From positions 434,001 to 498,000 of the forward strand of contig NZ_PJIM01000003.1 of the NCBI RefSeq assembly GCF_002929295.1: a stretch of 64,000 nucleotides of DNA, in the 5' to 3' direction. The stretch comes from Arthrobacter sp. SX1312. GTDB taxonomy: Bacteria > Actinomycetota > Actinomycetes > Actinomycetales > Micrococcaceae. The first letter of the stretch is position 1, and every line of letters starts with the position of its first letter. Below the pieces are notes generated by a model. That model saw nothing but the letters and a program-made list of their open reading frames with translations. It did not search any database and had not been told where the DNA came from. This document shows, one piece after another, positions 26,737 to 38,847 of the stretch. A program made the position numbers and the translations under genes.

Positions 26737-27695
26737 GCTTCACGATCCAACGACGTCACAGCCAACTATCGGCGTAGGTTGCGGCGAGATAACTGACACC
26801 GGCATTCGCGCTGTCTGACCTGACACTTGTTGCTGACCGGCACGCTGCACCCGGAATCGGCCACCTACCCCTGTCAGCCCAACATGAACCTGCGCGATGG
26901 CTTGAGCCGACACTGCAACGGCTCGAAAAGACACCCGCAATCTGCCCGATGGACGATAAGAACCCTACCTGCCGGGCGCCGTCGTGTCCCGTCGGAGTGC
27001 GAACTCTCGCCTACTTGGCACTCTTCGCCTCAATGTTTCACCGATCTCATCAAAGGCTGCAGCTTGCTCTGTCGAGAGGAACTGAGGTGAGACATTGCTG
27101 AGACCACGGTAAGAGAACGTAGCCCCGCAGATGCTGAGCCAGCGTGGTCCTCGCCGAGGCATCCGGTCCGTCCTAGGAAAGAATCCTTTGATGAGAGCAC
27201 GCCTGGGGCCGTGGTGGTAGGCGTCAGGAGCCCAACGCCGGCACATCTCTCCCGTTGCCTCAGTCGTGTATCAGGAACGTAGGTCCACAATCGATCGTTT
27301 GTGCCACCCCGCCTACGCGCAGCGTCATACCGTCCTGGGATACAAAACCATGTCTCGGAGGAGGCACCGTCACCGACCCGTCTTCCAGACGCGAAGACTT
27401 AGGACACCATCAGCGCGCATGGTTGCTCGAAAACCCAATCAAGACCGTGGGTTCAGACGGCAAGTCGATAACCACAGCGGCTGCCGCGCCCCCTGCACAA
27501 CGAGCAGCTGACAGCAGAAATACTTCAAACACGCGTTTGATGAGCCGGCGCCCTGAGTTGTTCGGCTCACGACCGTTGCGAGATGTGTTCATACAGGTAG
27601 ACATGCGTCGACACTCAGAGCACGGGCGGCAAGGCGCGACGTGTCTCCATGACGAATGGGCGGGAAAAGCTGTTGACCAAGCCTAAACTGACCAG
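26737..27695. other. Intergenic region of 959 bp without a recognisable gene
   Basis: It lies between the divergent helicase and single-chain RM genes and should hold both promoters. Short frames exist on both strands, the best being a 61-64-residue minus-strand one at 27410-27604 with a possible membrane helix (FEVFLLSAARCAGGAAAAVVI). None has a good ribosome-binding site or a known family. The region may contain decayed sequence. Confidence 0.5.
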
Positions 27696-30600
27696 GTGAC
27701 TGTATTACATCCCGGTGTTAACGAAATTGAATGGCTTGCCGACCTCAAGGGCGTAGCGGAGCAAGTCGGGTCAGAAGTCCTCGGATTCCCCGTGCGGTGG
27801 TCCGTTGAGACGACTGTAGGGCAAGGCTCTCGCGACCGTACCGACGTTCGTGTAGAGCGGAACGACGGTTCAATTCTGTTCACAGGGGAGGCAAAGCGGC
27901 CGGATACCCCAATGGGTGTTCACCCCTTAGTGGTATCTGAAGTCAATGACGCAGTTCAAAAAGCGCAACTTCAGGGAGCCGCCTACTGTTTTACTACAAA
28001 CTTTCTTCAAGTGGCCTATCTTAATGCCGGCGCAGGACTTCACGCGCAGCCTCTCCGACGCCTTCAAGGCGACCTGATCAGCCTTGTTGACCCTTCCTAC
28101 CCGAACCAGATTGGCTGGTGGCGGGCCCTCACCACGCCCGAGCGTAAGGCAGCGGTTGAGGACGGACTCCGCTCCCTATTTGAGCGGTACCACCTCACCG
28201 TCATAGGCCAAGCTCCGCCACTGTCGATAGATTCGATGGCTTTGGATTACTTCAAAGCCATCACCGACGCACTGCACGGCCCCATAGGCAGAGTCGTGGC
28301 CAATAGCTATGACCAGGCTTCGCCCAGCATTCATAAACAGGCTCTGGCAGCAGGGCTGGACTTGGACAACGCCCAGGAACGCCAGTACCTGGTGGCTCAG
28401 GGCATCGCAGAAGTTCTCACGGCTAGCCTGTTTCACAGGCTGCTTCGAGACTATTTTGAAACTTTGGACCCATTACTAGGTGGCACCACCCCTAGGACCG
28501 CCGAAGCGCTCAAGGCCGCTGTTATATCAGGTCTACTCGAAGCAGTCACAATCACCGGTGACTACAAACCGATTCTCGTGATCAGCGACGTAGCGCAGTG
28601 GGTTCTTTATACGTCACCCAGCGAAGCACTACCGCACTGGATGGCGCTTTTCGACTTCGTGGAGAAGTTGGATCTGCATCTCGTTTCGAGTGACATTCTA
28701 GGGACTATCTTTGAGCGCCTAATCAGTACTGAGAGGCGACATGAACTCGGTCAGCACTACACTCAACCGAGACTGGCCAAAGCCATGGCACGCTGGGGGG
28801 TTCGCTCGGCTGACACCGTAGTTATTGATCCGGCGTGTGGTGCCGGTACCTTCCTCGTTGAAACTTATCAAAGACACCAGGAACTAGGTCTCGCGCACGA
28901 CGAGGCTTTGAAGAAGAATCTGGGCAACGATATCGATAGCTTTGCCGTTCACCTGGCTAGCATCAACCTAGCCACCAGAAGAATAAAAAAAGGGCTCAAC
29001 CACCCCTTGGTTCGCCAAGGCGACGCCTTCAGCCTCTCCCCCGGCAACGTCAACATGCTTCACGTCTTCGCATCCTCTGAGCAGGAGCCCGAGGACCACC
29101 CACTGCAGAAGGTTGACCTTGTAATCGCTAATCCACCTTATGGGCGAAGCGCAGAGAACGAATTACGGTACTTAGCCCACCTCAAGGGCCACGGCATCAA
29201 GGGGCTACCCAAAACCACGGGAATCAACTTGGCCGCGTGGTTCGTCCTCCTCGGGACGATGCTGGCGAAGAGCGATGCACGAATGGCGTTTGTTCTCCCA
29301 TCCGGCGTCCTGCAGAACGACAACCTTGGCCCATGGAGGGCCTGGCTTCGCCAGCGATATGACATCACTGTTTGGCACACTGAAGCGGACGTATGGTTCA
29401 GTGATGCCCGCGTGGCAGCATGCGTTATGTTGTTTGAACCACGGCAGGCGGGTGGCGAGAGTCTGGGTGAGTTGAATTTCGTCAACGTCCTTGAACCCGT
29501 TGATGGAGATTTGCACTGGATCGATGGCATTGCCAGCCCCGCGGAGAAGGTGGTCATCCGCGATCTTTCCGCGCTACCAGCTGGCGCTGACCTGCTTATT
29601 CCCGGAACTATCCCCGACGTTCTCAATGAGTTCATGGAACTGGGACGTGTCGTTGAGGTCGTGACCGTATCCGGTATAGAGACAGCGGCCGGTCAGAAGC
29701 TGGGCCACAAATTCTTCAAGCTCGAGGACCGCAAACCCGATAGCGACAACATGGTGCGCACTGTCGTTGGCCTAGGTGCTGAAGCACAACTAAATCGTAA
29801 GTTCCTGACACCGCTGTTGAGCGGATCCAAGGAAATCGACTCCGGAGAACCCACCCTCAGCCGCTTCTGGTTACTGTCCGCTCCCGCTGCGCGGCCGACC
29901 GCCGACACTGCTCTAGGAAGGTACATCCGCCTAGGCGAGTCACTGGGAGTGCACGAGGAACCATCAGTCAGAGCGCGAAGTCCTTGGTGGCACCTCAACA
30001 CTAGTCCCGTCAACATCGCAGCCTCGATGAACGAAGGATTCAGACACCAGATCGCATGGTTCGATAAGCCCTCCGTTGTTACAAACAACTTCAACACTAT
30101 TGCGTCCACCAAATCCCTTCACGCAGAAATCGTTGCCGCAACCCTTGCCAGTGCTTTTGGGGCGATTGCCGCTCAATACGTTTCGGGTGAAGTGGGTTGT
30201 GAAGGCGTAAGGCGGATTCTTTTGGGTCATTTCAACCGGTGGCCAGTCATCGATCCACATCAGGCAACAGAGCAGCAACTCGTGACAGAGGTACGTCATT
30301 CCTACCAGTCGTACCGGCGGTTCAAGACCTCAGAATTCGACCGCTTGCCCCGCGAGGAGCATGCAGCACTTACGCGACTAACTAAGGCGGTATCTGCGCT
30401 TGCCCACGGCGAATCATCTCCCGAATCAGTCGCACTGGCTGACAGAGCCATCACCTGCACACGACAGACAGTTGCCCGTCGACGCGCTCGTGAAACTCAG
30501 GCGCTCGGAGGGCGGACGAGATCCATCCAAGCGTCAGGCCCTACCCTCCCGCGCCGAGTTCGCACTTGGTCGCAAGGATATGACGGTATAAATAAGTTGC

Positions 30601-30959
30601 TGAGGCTAATCACATCCGGAAACGGCTTGAGTAAACTGCGAAAGCCCGACGATATAGACACTCCCCAGCTTTTTCTTGTAGGGGCGTTCGATGAGTATCC
30701 GGAGGAAGAACGTGCTCTCGTGGACGCCCTCGGTGCTGGATTTGAGGCAGCGTTCCCTCTGAGCGCCAGCCGCCCTAACGATTTGAAGCAGGCAGTAGGA
30801 CTTGCTCGGACCATCATCGATGACGTCGCCGCGGACCTACTTCCTGAAGCACCTCCAACCGACAATCCGGGATATTCAACCTGGCTGGAAATGCGCAATT
30901 CTGTCGTTGATGCTCTGCGGAAGTATCTACAAACTGAGGTTCGAAGAATGCTCTCGTAA
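27696..30959 (+). CDS. Single-chain N6-adenine DNA methylase/restriction protein (type IIG-like)
   Basis: The 1087-residue protein starts with a PD-(D/E)XK-like segment (Asp near residue 50 in RTDVRVERNDG, and GEAKRP with Glu/Lys near 65-67). It continues with a helical connector, a gamma-class N6-adenine methyltransferase core (GQHYTQPRLAKAMARW, SAM motif DPACGAGTFLVE near 378, catalytic NPPY near 480), and a C-terminal half likely to recognise the DNA target. This is the layout of one-polypeptide restriction-modification enzymes. The GTG start lacks a strong ribosome-binding site. It is transcribed away from its neighbours. Cleavage activity is inferred from the motif only. Confidence 0.85.
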   Translation: MTVLHPGVNEIEWLADLKGVAEQVGSEVLGFPVRWSVETTVGQGSRDRTDVRVERNDGSILFTGEAKRPDTPMGVHPLVVSEVNDAVQKAQLQGAAYCFTTNFLQVAYLNAGAGLHAQPLRRLQGDLISLVDPSYPNQIGWWRALTTPERKAAVEDGLRSLFERYHLTVIGQAPPLSIDSMALDYFKAITDALHGPIGRVVANSYDQASPSIHKQALAAGLDLDNAQERQYLVAQGIAEVLTASLFHRLLRDYFETLDPLLGGTTPRTAEALKAAVISGLLEAVTITGDYKPILVISDVAQWVLYTSPSEALPHWMALFDFVEKLDLHLVSSDILGTIFERLISTERRHELGQHYTQPRLAKAMARWGVRSADTVVIDPACGAGTFLVETYQRHQELGLAHDEALKKNLGNDIDSFAVHLASINLATRRIKKGLNHPLVRQGDAFSLSPGNVNMLHVFASSEQEPEDHPLQKVDLVIANPPYGRSAENELRYLAHLKGHGIKGLPKTTGINLAAWFVLLGTMLAKSDARMAFVLPSGVLQNDNLGPWRAWLRQRYDITVWHTEADVWFSDARVAACVMLFEPRQAGGESLGELNFVNVLEPVDGDLHWIDGIASPAEKVVIRDLSALPAGADLLIPGTIPDVLNEFMELGRVVEVVTVSGIETAAGQKLGHKFFKLEDRKPDSDNMVRTVVGLGAEAQLNRKFLTPLLSGSKEIDSGEPTLSRFWLLSAPAARPTADTALGRYIRLGESLGVHEEPSVRARSPWWHLNTSPVNIAASMNEGFRHQIAWFDKPSVVTNNFNTIASTKSLHAEIVAATLASAFGAIAAQYVSGEVGCEGVRRILLGHFNRWPVIDPHQATEQQLVTEVRHSYQSYRRFKTSEFDRLPREEHAALTRLTKAVSALAHGESSPESVALADRAITCTRQTVARRRARETQALGGRTRSIQASGPTLPRRVRTWSQGYDGINKLLRLITSGNGLSKLRKPDDIDTPQLFLVGAFDEYPEEERALVDALGAGFEAAFPLSASRPNDLKQAVGLARTIIDDVAADLLPEAPPTDNPGYSTWLEMRNSVVDALRKYLQTEVRRMLS

Positions 30960-31119
30960 CTTACATAGAGGTCCACCCTTTTACGACCGAGTAGTTGATC
31001 CTGAGTTTTTGAGCCGTCCTCGTACACACCCATACTTTCATCTACGCCAGAACCGCGGCGGAAGTCTGGTTCTTTGAGCCACCGATCATCGCCCAGCGTG
31101 AGGGCTGAGTATGGCTTAA

Positions 31120-31135
31120 ACCGCCCTGGGGCGGT
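31120..31135 (+). terminator. Short hairpin after the methylase gene
   Basis: Arms ACCGCCC and GGGCGGT separated by TG lie 160 bases past the methylase stop. It could end that transcript; no T-tract is present. Confidence 0.35.
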
Positions 31136-31304
31136 CCTATACACGTCCTGCTTTCGGCTCCTACCGGACCTGATGCGGGAATCCAGACGTATGCCGCTTT
31201 CAAGCGCCACCTTCGATAACGGGTTCGCGCCACGACTGGAGGTTCTTCTGTTCAGCCCCTTCAGCCGTGAATCCTAATTCCGACGAGCGGGCGTCTGTCG
31301 TCCC

Positions 31305-31552
31305 AAGCCGGATCTCGTATTCAACCGACTTCGTGAGGTTATCTCAGAACCGACCAACACCACCACGGCGTTTTTGCCCAGCATCTGGGTGTGAATCCAC
31401 TTCTCGATGGCAGCGTCGGTCTTGTACTTGACCGATTCCCAATCCTGGGCGACTACGCGCGAGTCGCCTTAGATCGCGCCCATCTTCAGCACTTGCTGAA
31501 CGCGGCCGGCGTCCCCGTTGTAGTAGTAGCTCGCGAAGATTGAACGGGCCAC
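31305..31552 (-). pseudogene. TIR-like (MTH538/ThsB-type) domain remnant
   Basis: From a GTG at 31552 with AGGAGG 7 bases upstream, the frame reads ARSIFASYYYNGDAGRVQQV then LKMGAI and meets an in-frame TAA at codon 28. After the stop the same frame continues with the family pattern DWESVKYKTDAAIEKWI and GKNAVVVLVGSE. A further frameshift is needed to read KSVEYEIRLG. These are the conserved blocks of the TIR-like family that includes Thoeris ThsB. The remaining C-terminus is missing. It is therefore a dead defence gene; no ThsA or other partner is adjacent. The former partner may have been lost. Confidence 0.75.
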
Positions 31553-31666
31553 TTCAAGTCCTCCTGTTCGTGGATGCCGGGGTGTCGTTCCTGACAGTAG
31601 GGGCGACCACTGACAGCGCCTGTTCATCAGCGGCTGTAGCGCCCGAACACTTCAGTAAGACCACGC

Positions 31667-34226
<2,560 letters not shown>

Positions 34227-34234
<8 letters not shown>

Positions 34235-35900
34235 TGAGGGCCTTCCCGCCGTTCATGGGCTTAATGAAGGACTCGATGTGCTCACGCTCCGATTCCGTGA
34301 TGCCGTACTTCTCGTACACCGCTTCGTCGGTCCACTCACGGTCCCATTCCTGGACAGGAACCCACCGGTACATACCGCGGAAGACGTGCTGAGCAGGCTT
34401 CCGGAGGGAGATCAGGAAGCGCACCAACCTGGTGCGCAAATACGATTCAACGCTCTCCACTTCCGCTTCGCTGGCAAGTGGCCCGGCAACCAAATATGTC
34501 TGGGTGCAAACGGAGCCCGGCTCTCCGTGGAGCGGCGGCCCCAACACGATGTCGACCCCCGACTTTTCTCGCTCACGACCGGAACCAGCCACCGGCAAGA
34601 AAAGTTTCCAACTGTCGATCAGGTGAGCGTTCTTCCTAATGGTCGACCGGGGCATTGAACCGGTAAGCCGCTTCGTGCCCTTGTTGGCGTAGATGCGCAC
34701 CGCACCGTGTCCTGGCGCAACGCCCTCTTTATAGCCGGTGAAGTTGGTCGCGAGCCCAAAGGGAGTGTCGCCGCTAACGAGACTCTCGAACCTCTTCTCG
34801 TCAAAGGCGAGGACCTTCTTGAGGATCTCGACGCCACGGGGGTCCCGGACAAAGGTCTCGAACTCGTTGAGCGCTCGTTCAGATGGGCCAATGACAGCCC
34901 CGCCCCGGCGATACTCGCTCTGACATGGGCCTGGGTTGTCTCGATCCCACAGGAAGTAGCAGACGCCCCCCCCGATGCCCACCGTCGGGAAGGCGTCCTT
35001 TGCGTTCTCGAAGTCGACGAGGGTGCGCACCCTCGGATCTGCGAGGAACTCACTCCTGAACTCGGCGAGACCGGGACCACGGCCACCAGCCATCCACCTC
35101 GATGGAATCACCATGCTGAGGAAGCGGGGCTCCAAGGATTTCGCCTGCTCTACGAAGAGGTGGTAGATCGAAGAGTCATTCGTGCCACCGCCGCCCCCAG
35201 TCATTTGGTACGGAGGATTCCCCACTACAACGTCGAACTGCATGTCTGCTCCAAACAACTCGGAGATCCGAGATTGAACGTCGTCGGTGTGAATAAAAGG
35301 GGACGCGTGCGCCTCTAGCCCGGTGTCACGGTCGAACAGGATTTGGGGAGCGCCACAGAATTTGCACTTACCGTTGGTGAACCGCTTGATCTGTTTGCCA
35401 CCCGAGTCGGCCGTGTATACCCAGTCAGTTCCGCCCAACCAGGTGTGCTCGCTGCGCTCAAACCAGATGTTGCCGTCGGGACGATCAAAGGATTGAGCAA
35501 TGGAGTTCTTTCCGTTGGCGTTCTTCGAGCAATACAGGCTGCGACGTGCAAGCAGCGCCGTAATCTCAGTGATGCCGATCCCAAATACTTGCTTCGTGAG
35601 GATGTGGTCGACACGGTCCTGGAGGTCCGGAATCTCGTCAATCAGCCCATCGACAAGACGCTTGGTAATCTCCCTGAGGAAGACTCCGGACTTGGTAAAC
35701 GGGTCAAGGAAAGTAACCGTTGAGTCGGCCCAGATGTTGGCGCCATTGTTGGCGGCTGCCCACGCTCCGGTCAGCCTGTCGAGCATCTCGTTTGCGAACT
35801 CTGGCGGGGTGAATACCTGATCGTTCGACAGGTTGGCGATGCACGAAAGGACGTCCGGGTTGCGCGCCCGCATTGAGTAGGCGGCCTTGGTCGCGGTCAC
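34227..35900 (-). CDS. Eco57I-type DNA methylase, catalytic component
   Basis: A 557-residue protein with a gamma-type N6-adenine methyltransferase fold: NDQVFTPPEFANEMLDRL, a modified SAM motif FLDPFTKSGVFLREI (about residue 64; the usual acidic-Cys-Gly core is altered), and the catalytic VVVGNPPYQMTGGGG near 226. A CxxC (CKFCGAP) appears in between. The C-terminal part should contact DNA. The GTG start overlaps the stop of the first methylase gene (GTGA), and its own stop overlaps the helicase start. The two methylase proteins probably act together, one with a standard SAM motif and this one with NPPY. Confidence 0.85.
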
Positions 35901-36598
35901 GGCGCCAACTCCGAGATTTTCGCCGGCTTATAGACCTTCAGCGGCGTGAAGATCTCGTGCCTGCCCGCATCTGCAAAGAGCCCGTCCTCGATGGCGAACG
36001 CGGCGCGCTGCGTCATCGACTCGTAGCGGAAGTCACGGCGCTGGAAGAGACCCCGACCGAGGTATGACCACTCGGCGAAGACGATGGGACCGCCGGATGC
36101 CGCCTTCATCGTGAGGGCGTCCCCGTGCACGATATTTACGCTCAGAACGTAGGCACCGGCGCGATAGAGGTCATCGGTTTCGCAAAGTCCGAGGTACTCC
36201 GAAAACGGAATTAGCATTTTCTCGCGGCACTCCTCCATATTGTCTTCGAGGAGTTCGATGCCGTAGGTGCACATTAGGGCGTGCAGTGCCTGATGGCGCT
36301 TCTCGAAGTCGGACTTGCCGTAGCGGCGCTCGACCGCCGCCAACTTGCGGATAAGCACTTGCACGAGGAAGTTTCCGGAGCCGCACGCAGGTTCGAGGAA
36401 GCGCGAGTCGATGCGCTCGGTCTCACCCTTTACCAGTTCGAGCATGTCGTCGACAAGCCAAGCTGGCGTGAAAACCTCGCCATGATCGGCAACGCGCTTC
36501 TTCGATCTCACCAGCGATTCGGGTAACGCCGGAGAGCCGCCAGTCGCGTTTCTTTGTTCCACCTTCACGTTCCTGCTCTCGTTCGCCTTCGGGCGCAA
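35897..36598 (-). CDS. SAM-dependent DNA methyltransferase-like protein without NPPY
   Basis: A protein of about 233 residues with an intact N-terminal methyltransferase signature: HGEVFTPAWLVDDMLELV and SAM motif LEPACGSGNFLVQVL, later NIVHGDAL. Where a catalytic NPPY should follow, it has GGPIVFAEWSYLGRGLFQRRDF instead and then ends. It is the first gene of the operon and is coupled to the NPPY-bearing methylase. The TTG at 36598 is the longest start; GTG at 36562, with AGGA 8 bases upstream, fits better and would shorten the N-terminus by 12 residues. It could be a SAM-binding partner or a regulatory copy. Confidence 0.75.
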   Translation of the reverse strand: MRPKANESRNVKVEQRNATGGSPALPESLVRSKKRVADHGEVFTPAWLVDDMLELVKGETERIDSRFLEPACGSGNFLVQVLIRKLAAVERRYGKSDFEKRHQALHALMCTYGIELLEDNMEECREKMLIPFSEYLGLCETDDLYRAGAYVLSVNIVHGDALTMKAASGGPIVFAEWSYLGRGLFQRRDFRYESMTQRAAFAIEDGLFADAGRHEIFTPLKVYKPAKISELAP

Positions 36599-36728
36599 TT
36601 TGGCCCTGTTACACAGTCTCTCGTGACCTTACGATACTTCGGCCGCGACAGGCGCAACTGACGGAGTAGCGCCCCCTGTGCCCGGTCCAGGATCGCTGCG
36701 AGAACCAGTCGCCTACTCACTCTCCCAA

Positions 36729-36746
36729 CCACCACGCGCGTGGTGG
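36729..36746. promoter_or_regulatory. Perfect 18-bp palindrome
   Basis: CCACCACGC is followed directly by its complement GCGTGGTGG with no spacer. It is first of three palindromes upstream of the RM operon and could be a dimeric-protein binding site. Confidence 0.5.
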
Positions 36747-36757
36747 CCACCTGTCTG

Positions 36758-36787
36758 CGCCAGCACTGGGTCTCGCCAGTGCTGGCG
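36758..36787. promoter_or_regulatory. Perfect inverted repeat, 12-bp arms
   Basis: CGCCAGCACTGG and CCAGTGCTGGCG are separated by a 6-base loop (GTCTCG). As RNA this would be a very stable hairpin; as DNA it is a candidate operator or terminator. Confidence 0.55.
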
Positions 36788-36863
36788 GCGTCAACCAACA
36801 GCACGAGCGACGGGCCGAGGACACGGCTCAGGTTCTGGATGTGCTCCGGACGTGCGTGGCGGG

Positions 36864-36893
36864 CATACTTCATCAGCTCGCTGATGAAGTATG
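36864..36893. promoter_or_regulatory. Perfect inverted repeat, 14-bp arms
   Basis: CATACTTCATCAGC and GCTGATGAAGTATG are separated by only TC. The moderate GC content and 2-base spacer favour a protein-binding site over a terminator. Confidence 0.55.
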
Positions 36894-37153
36894 GGCACCC
36901 GAAAGGGGCGGAAGAATCACTGTTACCTTTCCCATCGCAATTGAAAGTGTAGGTGGGTCTAAGCCCGGCCGAGCCGGCGGAGCTCGACCAGGCCCGCGCG
37001 AACGCCACTGGTAGTCGAGTCAATCACCGCCTGTATGTCTGCATGCTTCCCAGTCTATTCGGTTCCCGGTAGGCGGAGAGCATCGGCCAATAGGTCCCCA
37101 TATCGCTGAGTGTGTCAAAACCATCCCACTTACCGGATTGTCTACGGTTGGTG

Positions 37154-37597
37154 TCACTTCTTTTCGAGATCTACCGTCGTCGTGGTTCCGAGCGCGCTAA
37201 CCTTAAAGCTGGTTGCCTCGCCTTTGTACGCGAACTTCTTGGTGTCCTCGGTGGATGCCAGGAGAGCGGTGTCAGTGGCTGCAGCATCGCGCTTTGACAT
37301 GAATGCTCCACTCGCCTCGGTTGGCGCTTCGAACGTACCCACCCAATAGATTGAGGTCGTAGCACCGCCATCGGCCACCCACTCGATCGTGATGGTGTCA
37401 GCGGTGATCGTCGCTTGCTGATAGTTTTCTGCACTGTTTGGGTTGCTGTGCTTCCATGCGCCGATCAGCTCCGGGATTTGGGGTGCTTCTTCCGCGACGT
37501 TGGACTCGACAGCCTGGGTCGAGAGTGCATCTGACCCGCCACACCCCGACGACGTGACAGCGGCAGCAACAAATATGGGCGCGGCTATTTTCTTCAT
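37154..37597 (-). CDS. Small putative lipoprotein
   Basis: A 147-residue protein starting MKKIAAPIFVAAAV with a lipobox-like SSGC (Cys at about 19), so it is probably anchored to the outside of the membrane. The mature part begins with a short acidic linker and continues as a beta-rich domain (ATITADTITIEWVADGG, YWVGTFEAP, KFAYKGEATSFKVSA). No family is recognised; lipocalin-like small secreted domains have similar patterns. It lies inside the defence island but has no visible link to its neighbours. Confidence 0.65.
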   Translation of the reverse strand: MKKIAAPIFVAAAVTSSGCGGSDALSTQAVESNVAEEAPQIPELIGAWKHSNPNSAENYQQATITADTITIEWVADGGATTSIYWVGTFEAPTEASGAFMSKRDAAATDTALLASTEDTKKFAYKGEATSFKVSALGTTTTVDLEKK

Positions 37598-37878
37598 GGT
37601 TTCACGCTGACACACACCTTTGACGGTGCTGACATCCCGTCTTGGTAGTACCGAATTATCGCCGGCCCGTAGGGGTATTGACTAACGACCACGATTGGTA
37701 TCGGCCTTCTCGAAGAACGCTGGCAAGAACATCCTCAGCCTGTTCTTCATAGATTACGCACCGCTGGTAGTTCGGGTGGTCTGGTTACTTCACGAAGGAC
37801 ACCGCGACGTTGGATTCGTGGGCGATGTCGGGCGGGGTGATCGCAACCTGCCACAATCACGCCCCCTATAATCCCCTT

Positions 37879-38742
37879 ATGGGGAATTCACTGCTCGGGG
37901 CTAGACCAGTCGTTGGCATTTTCTCGATCATCACTACAGTCCTCCTGTTGTTCGGCGTGGTCTTTGTTTTCGCATCGAGCCGAGGCCACAGCAGTCCTGA
38001 AGCGGCAGCCGTCTCCTCTGCCACGTCTAGCGAGCAGGACGAAGAGACTGAACCTTCACCGGCGCCTGCGCCCTCTAGCCAGGTAGCCACTCGCGAACCG
38101 GCTACCCCCAGAAGGGTCCCAACGCTAATTCCAAGCCCCACGCCATCGCTTTCCGAGCGGCCACCGGTCGATGAGGTGCCAGTCGAACAGCCTGCCGCCA
38201 ACACGTCCCCGCCGGTTGTGACGGCCCCTCTGCCGCAGACCACCGAGCAGCCAGTGGCCACGGCGCAACCAGTCGAGGTCGATGAGGAGCCCGAAGTTGT
38301 CTGTCCGAGCGGACACCTAACAGTTTCTTTAGACGAAATGAGTCTCGGTTCCGCTAGCAATTCTCTGGGTCTCCGGGACGTCATCATCAGCGGGACGGTC
38401 CGGAACGATGCGACTGCCGCGATCGATGTCGGACTCACAAGCGAAATCACGGTCGTGGGAATCGACGCCGCGGGAGAAGTAAGCAAAACCTACTCACCGG
38501 ATTTTGACTACACACCCCCGCCAGGAACGATCCGGCCTCTCAGCGTCCCGCTGCCTCCGGGACAGTCGATGCACTTCCAGTACAACGATGATGATCTTCA
38601 TACCGATTGGACGACTATCAAGTACTGGACTCTGGATCCTCAGTACACGCTGACATACCCCTCCTTCACGGACCCGCACTACACCTGTGAGTCCTTTGCC
38701 GCGGTCGAAATCATGAGCGACCCGATCCCAAATCGCCCCTAG
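37879..38742 (+). CDS. Membrane-anchored extracellular protein with Pro/Ser linker
   Basis: A 287-residue protein with an N-terminal membrane helix (GIFSIITTVLLLFGVVFVF), a disordered linker rich in Pro, Ser, Glu and Thr (residues about 40-140), and a C-terminal domain starting at VCPSGHLTVSLDEM with two Cys likely forming a disulphide with TCESF near the end. Such domains sit outside the cell. No family is recognised. ATG at 37879 is preferred, because the frame upstream of it lacks membrane-protein character. Confidence 0.6.
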   Translation: MGNSLLGARPVVGIFSIITTVLLLFGVVFVFASSRGHSSPEAAAVSSATSSEQDEETEPSPAPAPSSQVATREPATPRRVPTLIPSPTPSLSERPPVDEVPVEQPAANTSPPVVTAPLPQTTEQPVATAQPVEVDEEPEVVCPSGHLTVSLDEMSLGSASNSLGLRDVIISGTVRNDATAAIDVGLTSEITVVGIDAAGEVSKTYSPDFDYTPPPGTIRPLSVPLPPGQSMHFQYNDDDLHTDWTTIKYWTLDPQYTLTYPSFTDPHYTCESFAAVEIMSDPIPNRP

Positions 38743-38847
38743 AGTTTCGGTTCGTCTGAGCGTAGGTGATGCGCTTTCTCGGCCGAGTCAACTGCACCGC
38801 AAGAACTCCTGCGGCACCATGGGGAACGTTCAGGATTGTTCTTGCCG

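Larger units (their letters stand above)
36599..37153. other. Non-coding stretch upstream of the three-gene RM operon
   Basis: No convincing gene is present in these 555 bp. The striking content is three perfect inverted repeats within 165 bp (listed separately). A 152-residue minus-strand frame (36565-37023) crosses them but lacks a ribosome-binding site and a family match. The region may hold promoter, operators or a structured RNA. Confidence 0.5.

Noticed and set aside
27255-27686. 143-codon plus-strand frame before the single-chain RM gene
   Set aside because: Composition is not protein-like and no ribosome-binding site or motif is present.
30497-31210. 237-codon minus-strand frame over the methylase 3' end
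   Set aside because: Mostly antisense of the methylase gene; the non-overlapping part has no recognised family.
36729-36893. CRISPR array
   Set aside because: The three inverted repeats differ from each other in sequence and spacing; there are no direct repeats with uniform spacers anywhere in the window and no cas genes.
36565-37023. 152-codon minus-strand frame over the palindromes
   Set aside because: No ribosome-binding site, no family pattern, overlaps the start of the methylase gene; kept as non-coding.
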